Of a DNA stretch of 64,000 bases, positions 11,893 through 23,669 are shown in pieces. The DNA is from Pseudoips prasinana. Lineage: Eukaryota; Arthropoda; Insecta; Lepidoptera; Nolidae. The position numbers and the translations under genes were made by a program. The DNA is taken from assembly GCA_951640165.1 (NCBI GenBank), contig OX621237.1, positions 15,562,001 to 15,626,000 on the forward strand. Direction: 5' to 3'. Below the pieces are notes generated by a model. It had not been told where the DNA came from. It was given only the letters and a program-made list of their open reading frames with translations, and did no database searches. The first letter of the stretch is position 1. Each line of letters begins with the position of its first letter.

Positions 11893-12090
11893 ACTACACG
11901 GCACGTGTAGAACAGTGGCTAAGGTCGCCTCGCTGCGACCTCAGCGCCCGTTTCAGGTTTGATCCTCGCACAGGACATCTACTTGTGTGATCCATATAGT
12001 TGTTCTGAATCTGGGTGACTTTGTCCCCGTGAATTGCAAAGTGTCCCGCGATACGTAGATTAAATTTCAAGTCTGGGCGCAGTAGTTTAA
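11893..12090 (+). mobile_element. tRNA-derived SINE (family D)
   Basis: The head block cagtggctaaggtcgcctcg and the B-box-like ggtttgatcctcgcacagg match the copy at 42905 (gcaacggttaagacagttgc, then gtttcgaatcccgcacag). Both continue into gttgttctgaatctgg-type sequence. Confidence 0.65.
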
Positions 12091-12344
12091 AATAAATTTA
12101 AAAATAAACTCCCCCTTCAGGCCCACCAACAAAGTTTTTCATGATGGCGCTAAAACCCTGAACGTGTATCGTATTTATAAAGTGAGCCCGGCGGGCTAAC
12201 ATCACGAAAGAGGCACTCAGCTCTCTACAAGCTACAAAAAGATTTACTTTAAGAAAACAAATGGACCAAGAATATATATGTCCTTTTGGATGTATCTAAA
12301 CTTAATAAATCTATCAAATAATTCTATTACCCATATAGGATTAT

Positions 12345-12455
12345 AATGGCCTTTTGGTCGAATTTTCATGGAGAGTAGCCATCTGCTCGGGACATATTAT
12401 AGTGTACAAGTGTGTGTGCAGAAACAAGCGCACTTTGTATTCTATCACTCTAATC
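12345..12455 (-). repeat. Tail of a family A SINE, minus strand
   Basis: The reverse complement contains cagatggctactctccatg and an acacacttgtacactataat block, matching the 3' part of the family A copies at 41938 and 49200. Confidence 0.6.
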
Positions 12456-12459
12456 AAAT

Positions 12460-12995
12460 TACAAACAACATAAATGCAATAAAGCTAGTGGTCTAAGTAG
12501 AAAGAGACAAAAGTACAAAATACATCAATAAAATAATTAAACAATGCAAATTAAAATACAACAACTAAATCACAAAATTACATAAGCAACACAAAACTAA
12601 CGATAAAACATACAATAAATAGAAACAAACTCCAAACTAAAAAGTATATATATATACAGCTATATACGCACAAATATGATATTACACATATTTCATAGAC
12701 AAACAAAAGTTAAGTTAGTTCATACAACTATAAAAAAAAAAACCCACAAAAACCTAAGTCAAAACGCAACGAAATAACAACTAGTAAGTAGTATATGTAC
12801 ACCATATACGCCCGAATATGATGTTATACATATAAAACATATATCCAAAATAAACATAATTAACCTTACATGGAATTCAGAATTCATTCAGAATAAAACT
12901 TAAATAAAGATTATTAAAAGCAGACCAAAAAATAACAAAATACAACAAACAACAAAAACGCTTAAAATAATAAACCAGACCCCTATTAAAGTGCG
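12460..12995. repeat. A-rich, T-poor tract with a duplicated block
   Basis: For about 530 bases the + strand is dominated by A with C, and T is scarce (runs such as aacaacataaatgcaataaa). A block including tatatacgcacaaatatgat at about 12660 recurs at about 12800 as catatacgcccgaatatgat, roughly 140 bases apart. No coding frame is convincing. It may be part of an unrecognised repeat. Confidence 0.5.
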
Positions 12996-13119
12996 CCCGC
13001 TAAATAAGGACTCTGACTCAGTCAGGGGAGTCATTCGTCTGTTCCCCATGCAAGAAATAGGGAACAAAAAAGAAAAAAAAAAAATCATTCGATGGCCAAC
13101 ATGAGTTCAGCTACTTTTT

Positions 13120-13240
13120 TTCACCAACTGGCGGACTTCGGGCTGATAGTGAGAAATTTTCCGAAAACTGAGCCGAGCTTTGAACCCAGAGGTCTCTAAG
13201 TTAAAGTAGAACACTCGAACGCTACACCAACGGGGCTTAA
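13120..13240 (-). repeat. SINE head fragment (family A), minus strand
   Basis: The reverse complement begins gccccgttggtgtagcgttc, has a B-box-like gggttcaaagctcgg and continues into ctatcagcccgaagtccgcc, matching the head-to-body junction at 41940-42075. Confidence 0.65.
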
Positions 13241-13516
13241 TGGTAACTAAATAGCGAAATTACTATCGCTCACCGGTTCGTTTGAAATTAGCGAGGTTAA
13301 GCAACTAGCTCGGTTCATAAATTAACATGGGTAAAATATTTTTTTTATCGCGGATGAGTGTCCTGGAGTCCTGAAATACAGGATTTTCCTAGTTTAGGCT
13401 CCAGTCCACCGCTGATATTATGATATGTTTCAATGATATGTATGTTAACTGCTGAAACTATATATTAAGGAATATCTTGTGGTGGAAAATAAAATATAAT
13501 TTATTATTATTATAGA

Positions 13517-15744
13517 CTAGCTGGTGCCCGCGACTTTGTCCGTGACAATTTTGAATGATGACCAATGTAACTACTTACTTCTAGCTTAATCTAAAAAATA
13601 TAACTTTTAAAACAAATAAGCAATATAAATTGAATAAAAGCTAACCTATAAATAACCTTACTAAGAAATAAATGAAAGACTACTTTGCTACTGTTATTCA
13701 CAAAAAGGACCCGATATCATCAAGCAAAAATGAAAGAATACATATCAATTGTCCTGAAGTATAGTCAGTAAGTTAAATAAAGTAAAATAATAATCAACGA
13801 TGCATTAATCACAAAGGTAACTCCCATTAGATTAGGTTGCGACATTTTGTGAACGAAACCATAGCGTGATCTAAAACGATGATAACGCCATCTACTGACA
13901 AAAGTATAAACATGTAAAGCGGTAAAATTAAGATGTGTGCATATATTTTGGGTGAGATTTAGGCGATCATCTATTGATTCAGTTTTGGACTACCTTTTAT
14001 TTCAAGCATTTATTTATTTTAACCGATATGCCAATTAAGTTCCGCGATCTGAAACGACATTAACGCCATCTAGTTACAAAATTGTGAACTTGTAGATCAG
14101 TAAAATTAAGATGATGTTCTTTTTTATCCCAATCTGATTAAAATGACGTTATTTAATTTTTTTTAAATTTACCAAAAAAAAGAAGTAACAAATGTTATAA
14201 AACGCTAAATCTTTACTTAGTCGACAGCGACCACGACATTTTAAGCTACTTGGCATAAGAAACTATTTTTTTTTAATTTGAGTTTGCTTAAATTGTTCGT
14301 GGCGATCTATTGAATCAGTTTTGGATTACCTTTTTTTAACAACAAATTATTCCCTGGATTGCTTTATTTTAACTGAAAGACCAAATACCAATTTACATGC
14401 GTTTAACTAAAAAAATACAGACTTTCATACAAACTTACATCGCCTATTCTAGTCGTCCTTAGGGGTGCAATTTCCAAAAATCCTGAAATGTATACTTATA
14501 ATTTTTAAATGAAAGGCCATATACCAATGTTCATGCGTTTACCTCAAAATTTGTCCCATTTTTCATACAAACTTACATCCCCTATTTGTCACCCTTAGGG
14601 GTGGAATTCTAAATTAAATAAATATTAAAAAAAATGAAATGAATATTTTTTATTTTTAACTGAAAGGCCAAATACCAATTTTCATGGGTTTATATATATG
14701 GGCCAAATACCAACTTCAAAAATGTCGCATTTTTCATACAAACTTACATATTTTATGCCCTAAGGGGTGGAATTCCCAAAAATCCTGAAATATGTATTTT
14801 AAATTTTTAACTGAAATGCTAAGTACCAATTTTCATGCGTTTAACAAATAGTCGCAGTTTACATAGAAACTCACGTACCCTACTTTACGCCCTTAGGGGG
14901 GGAATTCTGAAATATTCTGAAATATATATTTTAAATTTTTAACTGAAATGCCAAATAACAATTTTCATGCGTTTAACTTAAAACGTTTCAGATTTTTCAT
15001 ACAAACTTACATCCCCAATTTTACGCCCTTGGGGGTGGAATTTTCAAAAACCCTTCTTTAGTGGATGCCTACGTCATAAAAGGTACCTTCTGTCAAAATT
15101 TCAAGTCTTTAACTCCAGCCGTTTAGGCTGTGCGTTGATATGTCAGTCAGTCAGTATAAACTTACATCACCTATTTTATGCCCTTCGGGGTGGAGTTTTC
15201 AAAAATCCTGGAATACATATTTTTATTTTTAACTGAAAAGCCAAATACCAATTTTCATGGGTTTAACTTAAAAATTGTCACATTTTTCATAAAAACTTAC
15301 ACCCCCTATTTTACGCTCTTGGGGCTGGAATTTCCAAAAATGCTGATATATATATTTTTTATTTTTAACTAAAAGGCCAAATACCAATTTTCATGCGTTG
15401 AACTTAAAAATTTTCACATTTTCCATACAAACTTAAATCCCCTATTTTTCGCCCTTGGGGTTGGAATTTCCAAAAACCCTGAAATACGTGATTATTTATT
15501 TTTAACTGGAAGGCCAAATACCAATTTTTATGCCTTAAAATTCAAAAACGGCAAAGTTTCATACTAACTTAGCGCCCCTGTTTTACCCCCTTAGGGGTTG
15601 AATTGCGAAAAATCCTTCCTTATTCCTTGTCTACATTATAAAGCAAACATTTGTGCAAAATTTCAGCTTTCTAGGTCCAAGGGTTTGGGCTGGGCGTTGA
15701 TGAGTCAGTCAGTCAGTCAGGACTTGTCTTTTTATTTATATAGA
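13517..15744 (-). mobile_element. Long non-autonomous Helitron with internal tandem repeats
   Basis: On the minus strand it starts TCTATATAAATAAAAAGACA, followed by a run of CTGA/TGAC repeats, and ends ...GGGCACCAGCTAG with A and T flanks. The middle holds at least eight diverged tandem units of about 135-150 bp, each carrying the words gccaaataccaattttcatg, catacaaacttacatcccc and cccttaggggtggaatt. Examples lie at about 14388, 14523, 14668, 14824, 14958, 15247, 15382 and 15518. Total length is about 2.2 kb. There is no Rep or helicase ORF; the ORFs at 15178-15822 are translations of the repeats and flank. Confidence 0.8.
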
Positions 15745-15747
15745 TTT

Positions 15748-16143
15748 GTGACCACCGATCTATGGACGATCTACATCAACTTAATACCGTGTTATTCCTA
15801 CACACAGTACTTGAATGCTTAAGTTATACGTTGACGTTACATGATATGGGGGCTGGTCGAAATTTCACTTTAACAAATGTGCGCAAACACATGACGTATA
15901 CCCTCTATTCCCTAGCTTTCAAGTACCGATGCAACGGGATAGCCAACACGACTGGAGACTATTATTTTACTATTCGCGGTTTGAGTGCTCCGCCGACGTC
16001 CTTCGGTCACTGAGAATGATTAAAATGACCTTTGCCAGGCACGGGAGTAAAAACTGGAACTATGGGAAAACTCTATTTACGGTAGCACACGCTGACGTCA
16101 GACGTACTAAGGGGGCAAGATTTGATTACGCATACACCCAGTA
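15748..16143 (+). other. Unassigned segment with overlapping short ORFs
   Basis: Overlapping frames (from 15762 to 16013 and from 15929 to 16144) give 83-aa and 71-aa peptides that are neither low-complexity nor from a family I recognise. A shift near 15930-16010 could join them. The composition is less AT-rich than the neighbours. It may be the remnant of a transposon protein. I do not assign a function. Confidence 0.25.
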
Positions 16144-16144
16144 A

Positions 16145-18090
16145 TATACTTGAACTTAACATAAGTGTGGTAATAATCAGAATGCATTTCATGCCTTATG
16201 TACCAAAATAATCCAAATGCTTTCTAAGCCTCAATTAATTATTGAATATTCTATCTGTAAGTTGTAATCAGGATAGTTTTCAATCTTAAAACGGGGAATT
16301 CTTAAGCAGGACTGTTCAGTTATATATCATAACGAAAACACTTTGTACGGGTACAGCTATGTCGGATCTATATTGTATTGTATGTTTATTTTACAGGGAA
16401 AGGTATCCTTTCTGAAATAAACTAGAGCGCGCACGTGATGTATGGGGTCTGTGTTTGAAAATATGGCTATGTAATTTTATTTATTTTGGTCCTTGATGCT
16501 CCTGGCAATTGATGACGGTCGGGCGTAGGGCGGCGACCGCTCGCACGTTACGTTTCGCTATAAATATTAGATGCGGTTGCCTCCTTACGGCTCACACCCA
16601 GGGCCGTTTTAACCTAAAGGCTTACAAGGCACGTGTCGACGGGCCCCGTGTACTTTAGGGATCCATCAGTCCAAAAAGAAATTATGATGAGAAGGTATTT
16701 ATATTCATTGCTTATTAGAACCACAATAAAATAGGCTAGTTTCCCAATATCAAAAATGGGTTGATTTCTTACAAAAGTATTTTTATGTAAATATTGTTTT
16801 TAGTTGCGGATATAAACATACAGGAGTTGTAGCAGTAAAGCCTGTGTCTGTGTATATATGTATCTGTATATGTATATTCATATATGTATTCAATTTGTGG
16901 TACCTACCGTAGCTTGCTTTTGGATGATTAGAATCAAAGTAAGGAGTTGATTCTAAACGCCCAAATGCAAGTTTAATCTGGATGATCCTTAGCTAGGCTG
17001 CTTAAAATCTATTCATTTTATTTCATAAGGCATTACAGTGCTTTTTGTAAGTAAGGGGCCCCGAAATACTGGAAAGTTTGTGGGCCGGCTCTAAAAACAC
17101 TGCAGCACTGCTCACAACGCTCGAATCGCGAAGAGGAACCCAGTGAATCGATAGTCCACAACACATAATATGTGTCACTATCTTATCCCATACATTCTAA
17201 TAACGAAATAATGTTCTCGCTCAGAGGTATTCGCTCGCATCCCCGAGAGTATATTAGGGCACAGTTTACGCGTCAATAGTAAACAAAATGAAATACCTTC
17301 ATTCTCTCCGCGTTCCATATAAATTTCAGTATTAAACAACACTTCGCGATAGTTTCTTGGGTTTACAATTGTGGTATTTCTGGGCGCTAAAGGTACCAAT
17401 AGCAATTGAAAGAGATATGTTAACGCTATCAATTATCTATAGGAAGTGCAATGAATGTGTTTTTTTTAAAGCATGAAATAGGTAATAATCTTCCTATGAG
17501 TGACTCCACAACTTTGTTCGGAGCCTTAGGGGAGCTTCTGGGAGACGGTATCATTATTTTTAAATTAGGTTAAATGAAAGTAGTGAGTTAAAGGAATATA
17601 TTAAATTGAAGAATCTTACCCAAGCTAACGGTTTAATCTAACCTCATATATCAATATTTGGACAAAAGGATAAAAATGAATTTGTACGTTTTAATATTGC
17701 CAAGTCGTCAAACAAGGATAGAAGCCTATGTATGACTCTTGCAACATTCTTGACGTCACTCATGCTTTGCCAATTGATGAGTTCCAGCGACCGTACTCGC
17801 ACCTAGGGCAACAATATTAACCATATCATAATCAAGCATAATAATACCAATGGAAGCTTGAAAATTACTGTTTAGTGTTAGTCTCGGAGACTTTCAATGC
17901 TTACTATTTTTTTTTTTATTTACCCGATAAATGGATGGAGGATTGTGCTTCCTTTGTCGAGTTGCTCATAAAACTTCTTCTTTGTCCACTAGAGCTGAAG
18001 ACGGCCGTGGTTGATTAATCAGCCCTTCTAATGTCATGTTAAATACGATACAAACTGAGTTAGTAATTCTCTCTTAGTATATATGTATAT
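16145..18090. other. Intergenic DNA with one possible GC-rich repeat
   Basis: The block cagggccgttttaacc near 16600 and the gggcccc words near 16640 and 17055 suggest a worn DNA transposon of about 450 bp, but I could not match its two ends. The 84-aa frame at 17178-17432 (minus) has no recognisable motif. Confidence 0.35.
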
Positions 18091-18094
18091 CTTC

Positions 18095-18235
18095 ATGATA
18101 TAATCTCTTCTGAGGGTCGCTGGAAGCCGCTGAATGCAGTTAGCGCAAGCTCGGCATTTATTTAGATCTTTGGAGGAGGCCTATGCTCAGCAGTGAACGT
18201 CTTACGGTTGATGGACGATGATAATATCTTCATCC
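18095..18235 (+). repeat. RTE-like 3' tail
   Basis: The sequence gctggaagccgctgaatgca, then tttggaggaggcctatgctc and agcagtgaacgtct, ends in gatggacgatgataata. This is the usual 3' end form of RTE-type retrotransposons in Lepidoptera, with a TGA-rich tail. Only the 3' end is present. Confidence 0.65.
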
Positions 18236-18339
18236 TAGAGATACCCTACAAAGTTCTTGTTTTTTTATATATGTAAGTTTACAATTAGCCTAGGAGGCTT
18301 TTACTGATTCACCGGATAATAAAGGCGAGCTGAGTCTCA

Positions 18340-19560
18340 ATCCTTCTAGAAAATAAGACTACAAACTAAGTGGCTCCCCCTTCGGGATTTGAATCTCAGC
18401 TCAATCTCGGTTTTAGGGACATTTTGTGCAACTGTCGCTGTAAGTTAATACACGAAGACATGGGCTATTCGAAACCGTTCGCTCTAGGAAATCACTTTAC
18501 GTGAAGACCGTTATAGATACAGAGCACACACCTACCCGGATATTTTTTTTATTTTTTTATAGCTCGCTCATAATATCCACTAAGCCACTCGCCGCATACT
18601 GTATACCTTTTGACCTTTTGGTTACTGAATTAAAATGTTTAAAGACGCGCATAATGACATCACAAGTAAATAAATCAACGATCATATGAACAAACAGCTA
18701 TTGTACGTACCAAAATCGCTAATTAATCATTGTGAATCAAATGAAATCTAAGATGTTTCGTTAGATAGCTTCATAACGGTCGATTACAACATGTGTAAAC
18801 ACTTTCTCTTCAATAGTTTCATAACCAAGTAGAACTTGAAGGAGATGCGTGCTAAAGGTTATTCGAGTAGACATGGTTGCCTTTTGTCCTCGAGGTTATA
18901 TTAGGGGTCTTTTCAGCATGGTGTTTACACTTACTACTGGGACAATATAGGGGCTGGGGGCTGAATCTGTCTAGCAAATTTAACTACTCATAAACTAAGT
19001 AAGCCGTGCCCGAGGGCAACCCCTTTTGGGTTGGAACCCTGGCTCAGGGCGGTTACTGATGTGAAGACGCATGAAAGGGTCGGTTTTAGGGACTCATAAA
19101 CGTTTTGTCCAACTTATAGCCACTCGTCCGATTGAGGATGAGGCGAGATTGTGTACATCTCATTGTCCTGTCTTATAAGGTCCTACGTAAGCTTTATGAA
19201 AGTGTATGATAGGTGTGTATTTCACTGCCGGAACCTCCAAAGCTGGGCTGGGTATCGCAATCCTAGGTTTCAGCTGCCCTTGTTATTTGCTACGTAGAAT
19301 GTTTTCACGGCGCTCGCGATTCCTGTTCATTCTGTGATATATGCTGTGGCCATGGCCTCTTTCTGCCCCTTTTACGTCGGTGTCACGTCGATACGTGACA
19401 CCTGGGTAGCGCGAAACAGATGCAAAATTTTAGCGAGGGCACAGTGTTCCTACGCTGCATGAGCAGTTCACCTGGGGAAGTACCCCTACCTCGAAGAGAA
19501 CGCTGCAGGTTGCATTATTATGTACATGCGTGAGTAAGGTTGCCACCCACAACGGGACGA
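18340..19560 (+). repeat. Fragments of a dispersed repeat
   Basis: The block ttttgtgcaactgtcgctgt at about 18421 recurs at about 37950 with gttaata and gaagacgc words following. A related stretch with gaccg/ggtttta and gacgcatg words is at 18960-19100. The rest, to 19560, is GC-richer than the neighbours and unassigned. Confidence 0.45.
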
Positions 19561-19785
19561 GGCAAAACGGTGGTTAACGCTTAAGTGATGCAATGGCTAC
19601 CGCATAGACTACTCTAAAGTTCCTGATGACTTATCCTTCATTACTGACATGGTATTCAAAACAAATACTTTTTCAATACTATTGGGTGTCAATCGGTGTG
19701 ATGTAGTTTCCCTGCATTTGTCCCTTTTTTCAGGCGAACAGCTTACAAATTTTGTAAGGATTGAATTGAAATGAAATTGATTGCA

Positions 19786-19910
19786 ATGGCAAGGCGACTG
19801 TCTTAACCGATCCACATGGACCCGGATAAGACAGTCGCCTCGCCATTTCGGTTACCGCACAGGTCTACAATTTGTGTGACCCATAAATAATTGTTCTGAC
19901 TCTCTTATAG
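19786..19910. repeat. Head-to-head SINE heads (family D) forming a hairpin
   Basis: 19786-19805 (atggcaaggcgactgtctta) and 19827-19846 (taagacagtcgcctcgccat) are reverse complements with one mismatch. The right arm continues as a family D SINE (accgcacaggtctacaattt, then attgttctgactct). The left arm reads as the same head on the minus strand. Confidence 0.65.
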
Positions 19911-20262
19911 AAATGCTTGTAAATTTAAGAAAATCATTTTGATAAACATTTTGTGATTCCGACGTTCAACTTGAACCTGTTTAAATTAAGTACAATAATA
20001 CATTTATGTTATGTTAGTTAACTTCTTATCCTATATTATTAAGAAATTAATAAAAAAACAATGAATACTATTGTTCATTATTTACTTAATTAGTGAGTCA
20101 TATTAATACATTTTTTTTTTCTTTTTGGTGGAGAACAGTGGACGTTAGGATCAGGATTATTATAAGTGCAGTCCCGGAATCGTTTAACAAACGGTTTATG
20201 AATTACTCTCGTTTCCGTTATAAATGCAGCCGGAGCCGTTTTTGAAATGTTTTTAGCAAGTG

Positions 20263-20310
20263 TATTTAGTGTGTGCGTAGCAAGTGTTTTTAGTGTGTGC
20301 GTAGCAAGTG
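20263..20310 (+). repeat. Tandem duplication of a 24 bp unit
   Basis: The unit t(a/t)tttagtgtgtgcgtagcaagtg occurs twice in a row, with partial copies on each side (tttttagcaagtg before, tttttaga after). Confidence 0.85.
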
Positions 20311-20935
20311 TTTTTAGATTTGAACCTTAACTTCATACTGATAAACCAACCTGATTTACAAAACAGGTCCCCGGTACGGAAGGTTCAATCCAACAAAATA
20401 ATTAAATAAATAGTGACTGTCGTTATGTCCTAATATTGTTAAATGTAGCTCGTGCGGCGCGAGCGCTTTTTAATCTTATTCACTCTAAAGTACACCTGGT
20501 TAAAACTAACGTGCCCAATTCATTAGCAGTGGTCATTGCAAAACCACTCTGTCTCTGTTACGCTGGGTAAAGTTATTACTACACCCGAGCGAAATATACC
20601 GATGATCTTGTAGTTTCGCATTTAACGCGCTAAGTGTGTCTGGTAAGAATTAGTTGGTAAAATACCTGTATTTCTCGGCTTCTTGTATATTATTTATATC
20701 TATTATAAAAGGTATGAATAATCGTGTTTACTTAATCCTTCGCTACGAATGAAAAACTTTAGTCAGAGGGCTTGTAAAAACTTCGGTGAACCAAATATTT
20801 CTAGTGGGAACTAAGTATTAAGTTACCTATTTATATAAGGCAAAGAATAAATAGTGGATGTAATTGAAAGAGCTTAGTTTGCCTATGAACATATTTTCCC
20901 AGACATTAAATATGATCAGTTGATACATTATGTAC

Positions 20936-21060
20936 AGACGACGCCAGCACATCAAGCTACCCCAATCTGTCAAATTTCCCCAAAGGTGAACTCATGTGAT
21001 AAAGTTGAAAATCAATAAAAGAAATTTGACAGATTGGGGTAGCTAGATGTGCTCGCGTCT
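20936..21060. mobile_element. Hairpin MITE (family M1), copy 1
   Basis: Terminal inverted repeats of about 38 bp (cgccagcacatcaagctacc inward through ccaatctgtcaaat) face each other around a short centre containing gtgataaagttgaaaatc. Copies at 29981-30107 and 43681-43813 share the ends and the centre. There is no ORF. Confidence 0.85.
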
Positions 21061-21069
21061 TTATTTATC

Positions 21070-22900
21070 GAAAAATCATAAAATAAAAATGTATTCAGCA
21101 ATTGGGTATTTACCTATACACTTATACCTACTTGTCAAGCTCACAATGCAGCACATACATATTTGTGATGACTTCGTTTTTTTTTTTATTTAATGGGTAG
21201 ATTGCGTCCTTAAGTTTCATCTCCTATTTATGTTCAAATTCGGTTGCGATCAACAAAACATAAGAGGTTCAAGAACGGTTTACAAACGTTTTCAATGCAA
21301 TTATTCTGAATTTCACTGTATCGCCTGACGTAAAATTGCCTACGCCACCGTGGGTATTACTTATGCCGTCATAAATAAGCAATTTTATTTATTTAGCCTT
21401 GGGAGTTTAAATTATTAGGGTAGACAAACGTGAACCGACAGAACCGTGTGAAACAGGCACTTCACCACTTTCGTGTATGGTGTTTATATACCTAGTTGCC
21501 ACCATACTAGTAGTTTGACTATGGTGTAACTAAAGGCTATAAAGGAGCTGGTGAAGTGAGTTTCCTGGTTCAAATCAATTTCAGTTATGAGTTTTGTATA
21601 ACTGCTGAGAGATTGAATAGTAAATCAATCTAATACCATCAAAATTAAATCTTCAACATGTGCCCTTTAAAACCAACCCTTGCCACTTGCAGGGTGTGGC
21701 AGGTGCCTACTCTAAATTCATGATAGAAAAAAATTTACAGAATATCATGATGTTTATCGGATGCTCAAAATATTTACTAATTCTAATAGTAACCCGTGGA
21801 GTATCGCATCATTCCACTTTGCTGGCGAAGACCGTCCCTAAACTGCATCATCGATATCGCAGATAGGTGGTACCAAGGACTTTCGTTTTAACGTCAAACT
21901 AAAGAAATAATACCTCCTTACGTGTTTTTATTGTTCTCCGTTCTCCTTTCGTCCGTCTATCAGTCACCGGGTTGAATCTAGTTTACCATTATAGTTAGAC
22001 AGTTAAAATTTTCTGTTACTGCATATTTTAATTTGCAACTATAAAAATAAACACATTAAATAAATGGAGGATAGTGCAAGATAAGTGATTTTTGAACTAT
22101 GTTTTTTGGTGTTAAATTTTGTACGGTGTGCTAGGAAACCTGTGGTATGCGAGTCGGGCTAGCAATTGAGTGTTTTATTAAACAATAAGAAGTAAAAGAA
22201 TTAAGTTTGTGGAGTAGCTCCTATAAAACTGAATAACTTGAGGAGCATGAGAGTGAAATATACACGAATAAAATTTCATCGCCTACACGGACCTGAATAT
22301 CGGCTGACCCACTTTCTATGAAGAACCGAACATTATTGTTATAGTAGTCGACGCTTAATTGTAGTTTTTATTAGTAATTTTATAGGCCAGCGTCATATTC
22401 TTCATATATTTAATTGTAGTACAACCATTAGTAACAAGTAATTAAAAAAATACCCGACGTTTTGCATTTTGTGATGCCGTAATGCAAATTTATACTTCAA
22501 TATATATTAAGGCAGCGTACTGTACGTATAGCAAGGGGAATAATGAATAGAAACCCTGGTTTTGGTATACGTTAGGCTGTATCTTAGAGCCCGTAGATTA
22601 ACTGATTGTTATCTTACATTATGGCCTCGACCTTGTGATTTGCTTTCTGTTTTCCTTAAAATAAGTCATTTAGTTCGTAAACTTTTCCTTAGGAATGTTC
22701 AAGTCTCCAACCTTTCCTAAGTAAGTAACTTGCGAACCACCTTTGTGTAGAAATGTAAATGATTCTTGACAAACTTTCTTCGCTGAGCGTTATCTCAACG
22801 CCTGACTTCTTTTGTGTGACTTTTGACAGTGGCTTGAACGGAAAACATCGGTCGGAGTTTCCTCCTTACTTATAAAAGGTAGAAGCAGTTACTTAAAGTT
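21070..22900. other. Intergenic DNA, nothing recognised
   Basis: AT-rich sequence with short poly-T runs. The only ATG-lacking frame of note (21660-21866) has no recognisable domain. No long repeats were found. Confidence 0.45.
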
Positions 22901-22906
22901 TTTTTT

Positions 22907-23378
22907 GATGTGAAACATCTATAGCCGCACGTAAAACAGATTTCTGGCGTGGCGACGCATGCCGTGGTTTTTTTTTTTAGTTCCTAACACGATATGTTCT
23001 GTTCTTTTCGACTTCGACTTCGACTTCTACTTGGACTTCGACTTGACTTCGACTTTGACTTATACTTCGACTTCGACTGCGACTTATACTTCGACTTCGA
23101 CTGCGACTTATACTTCGACTTCGACTTCGTCTTCGACTTCGACTTCGACTTCGACTTCGACTTCGACTTCGACTTCGACTTCGACTTCGACTTCGACTTC
23201 GACTTCGACTTCGACTTCGACTTCGACTTCGACTTCGACTGCGACTTGTACTTAGACTTCGACATCAACTTCGACCTCGACTTCGACTTCGACTGCGACT
23301 TATACTTCGACTTCGACTGCGACTTATACTTCGACTTCTGCATATTACTTTTACAAAATAATGTCGATGTTTCACATC
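22907..23378. mobile_element. Repeat element with an internal (GAAGTC)n array, copy 2
   Basis: Ends are inverted: gatgtgaaacatc at 22907-22919 and gatgtttcacatc at 23366-23378. The left ~90 bases match copy 1 at 6478. Between them is a hexamer array whose pure run (about 23131-23239) is some 18 units long. The array is open in several frames: Ser-Lys on minus, Phe-Asp or Thr-Ser on plus. That explains the 143-, 133- and 98-aa ORFs, which are not genes. Confidence 0.75.
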
Positions 23379-23514
23379 TGCCAGGCGTCCCGTGACGGCT
23401 CACATTTTTATTCATTAGGTTTGAAAAAGGGTATGGTTTCTTGAAAACGCAATTCTAATCTCGAGGTAACAAAAGTAATGAAATACTCATGCCAAGAATA
23501 ACCCTGATAAGTTT

Positions 23515-23570
23515 TGGGCCATAGCGGCCGAATCTTATTGGAGACTAGCCATCTGCGTGCCACTAATGCC
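23515..23570 (-). repeat. Tail of a family A SINE, minus strand
   Basis: gccatagcggccgaatctta followed by ggagactagccatctgcgtg is the reverse complement of the family A end (cagatggctagtttccattg, then ccgcggccg near 49500). Confidence 0.6.
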
Positions 23571-23669
23571 CGGTTCCTTTGTTTTACGATCCGTCATTGG
23601 ACCAACGTTACCATCCGTAATTCAGCTACCGATACCGATGCAAAACTAGTGTTCCACAATGACTTAAGG

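Noticed and set aside
16590..17110. Possible hAT-type element with a cagggccg start
   Set aside because: No convincing inverted partner end or 8 bp duplication was found, so it is noted only as a possible repeat.
22959..23415. ORFs of 143, 133 and 98 aa on both strands
   Set aside because: All three are the hexamer array read in different frames; no unique domain.
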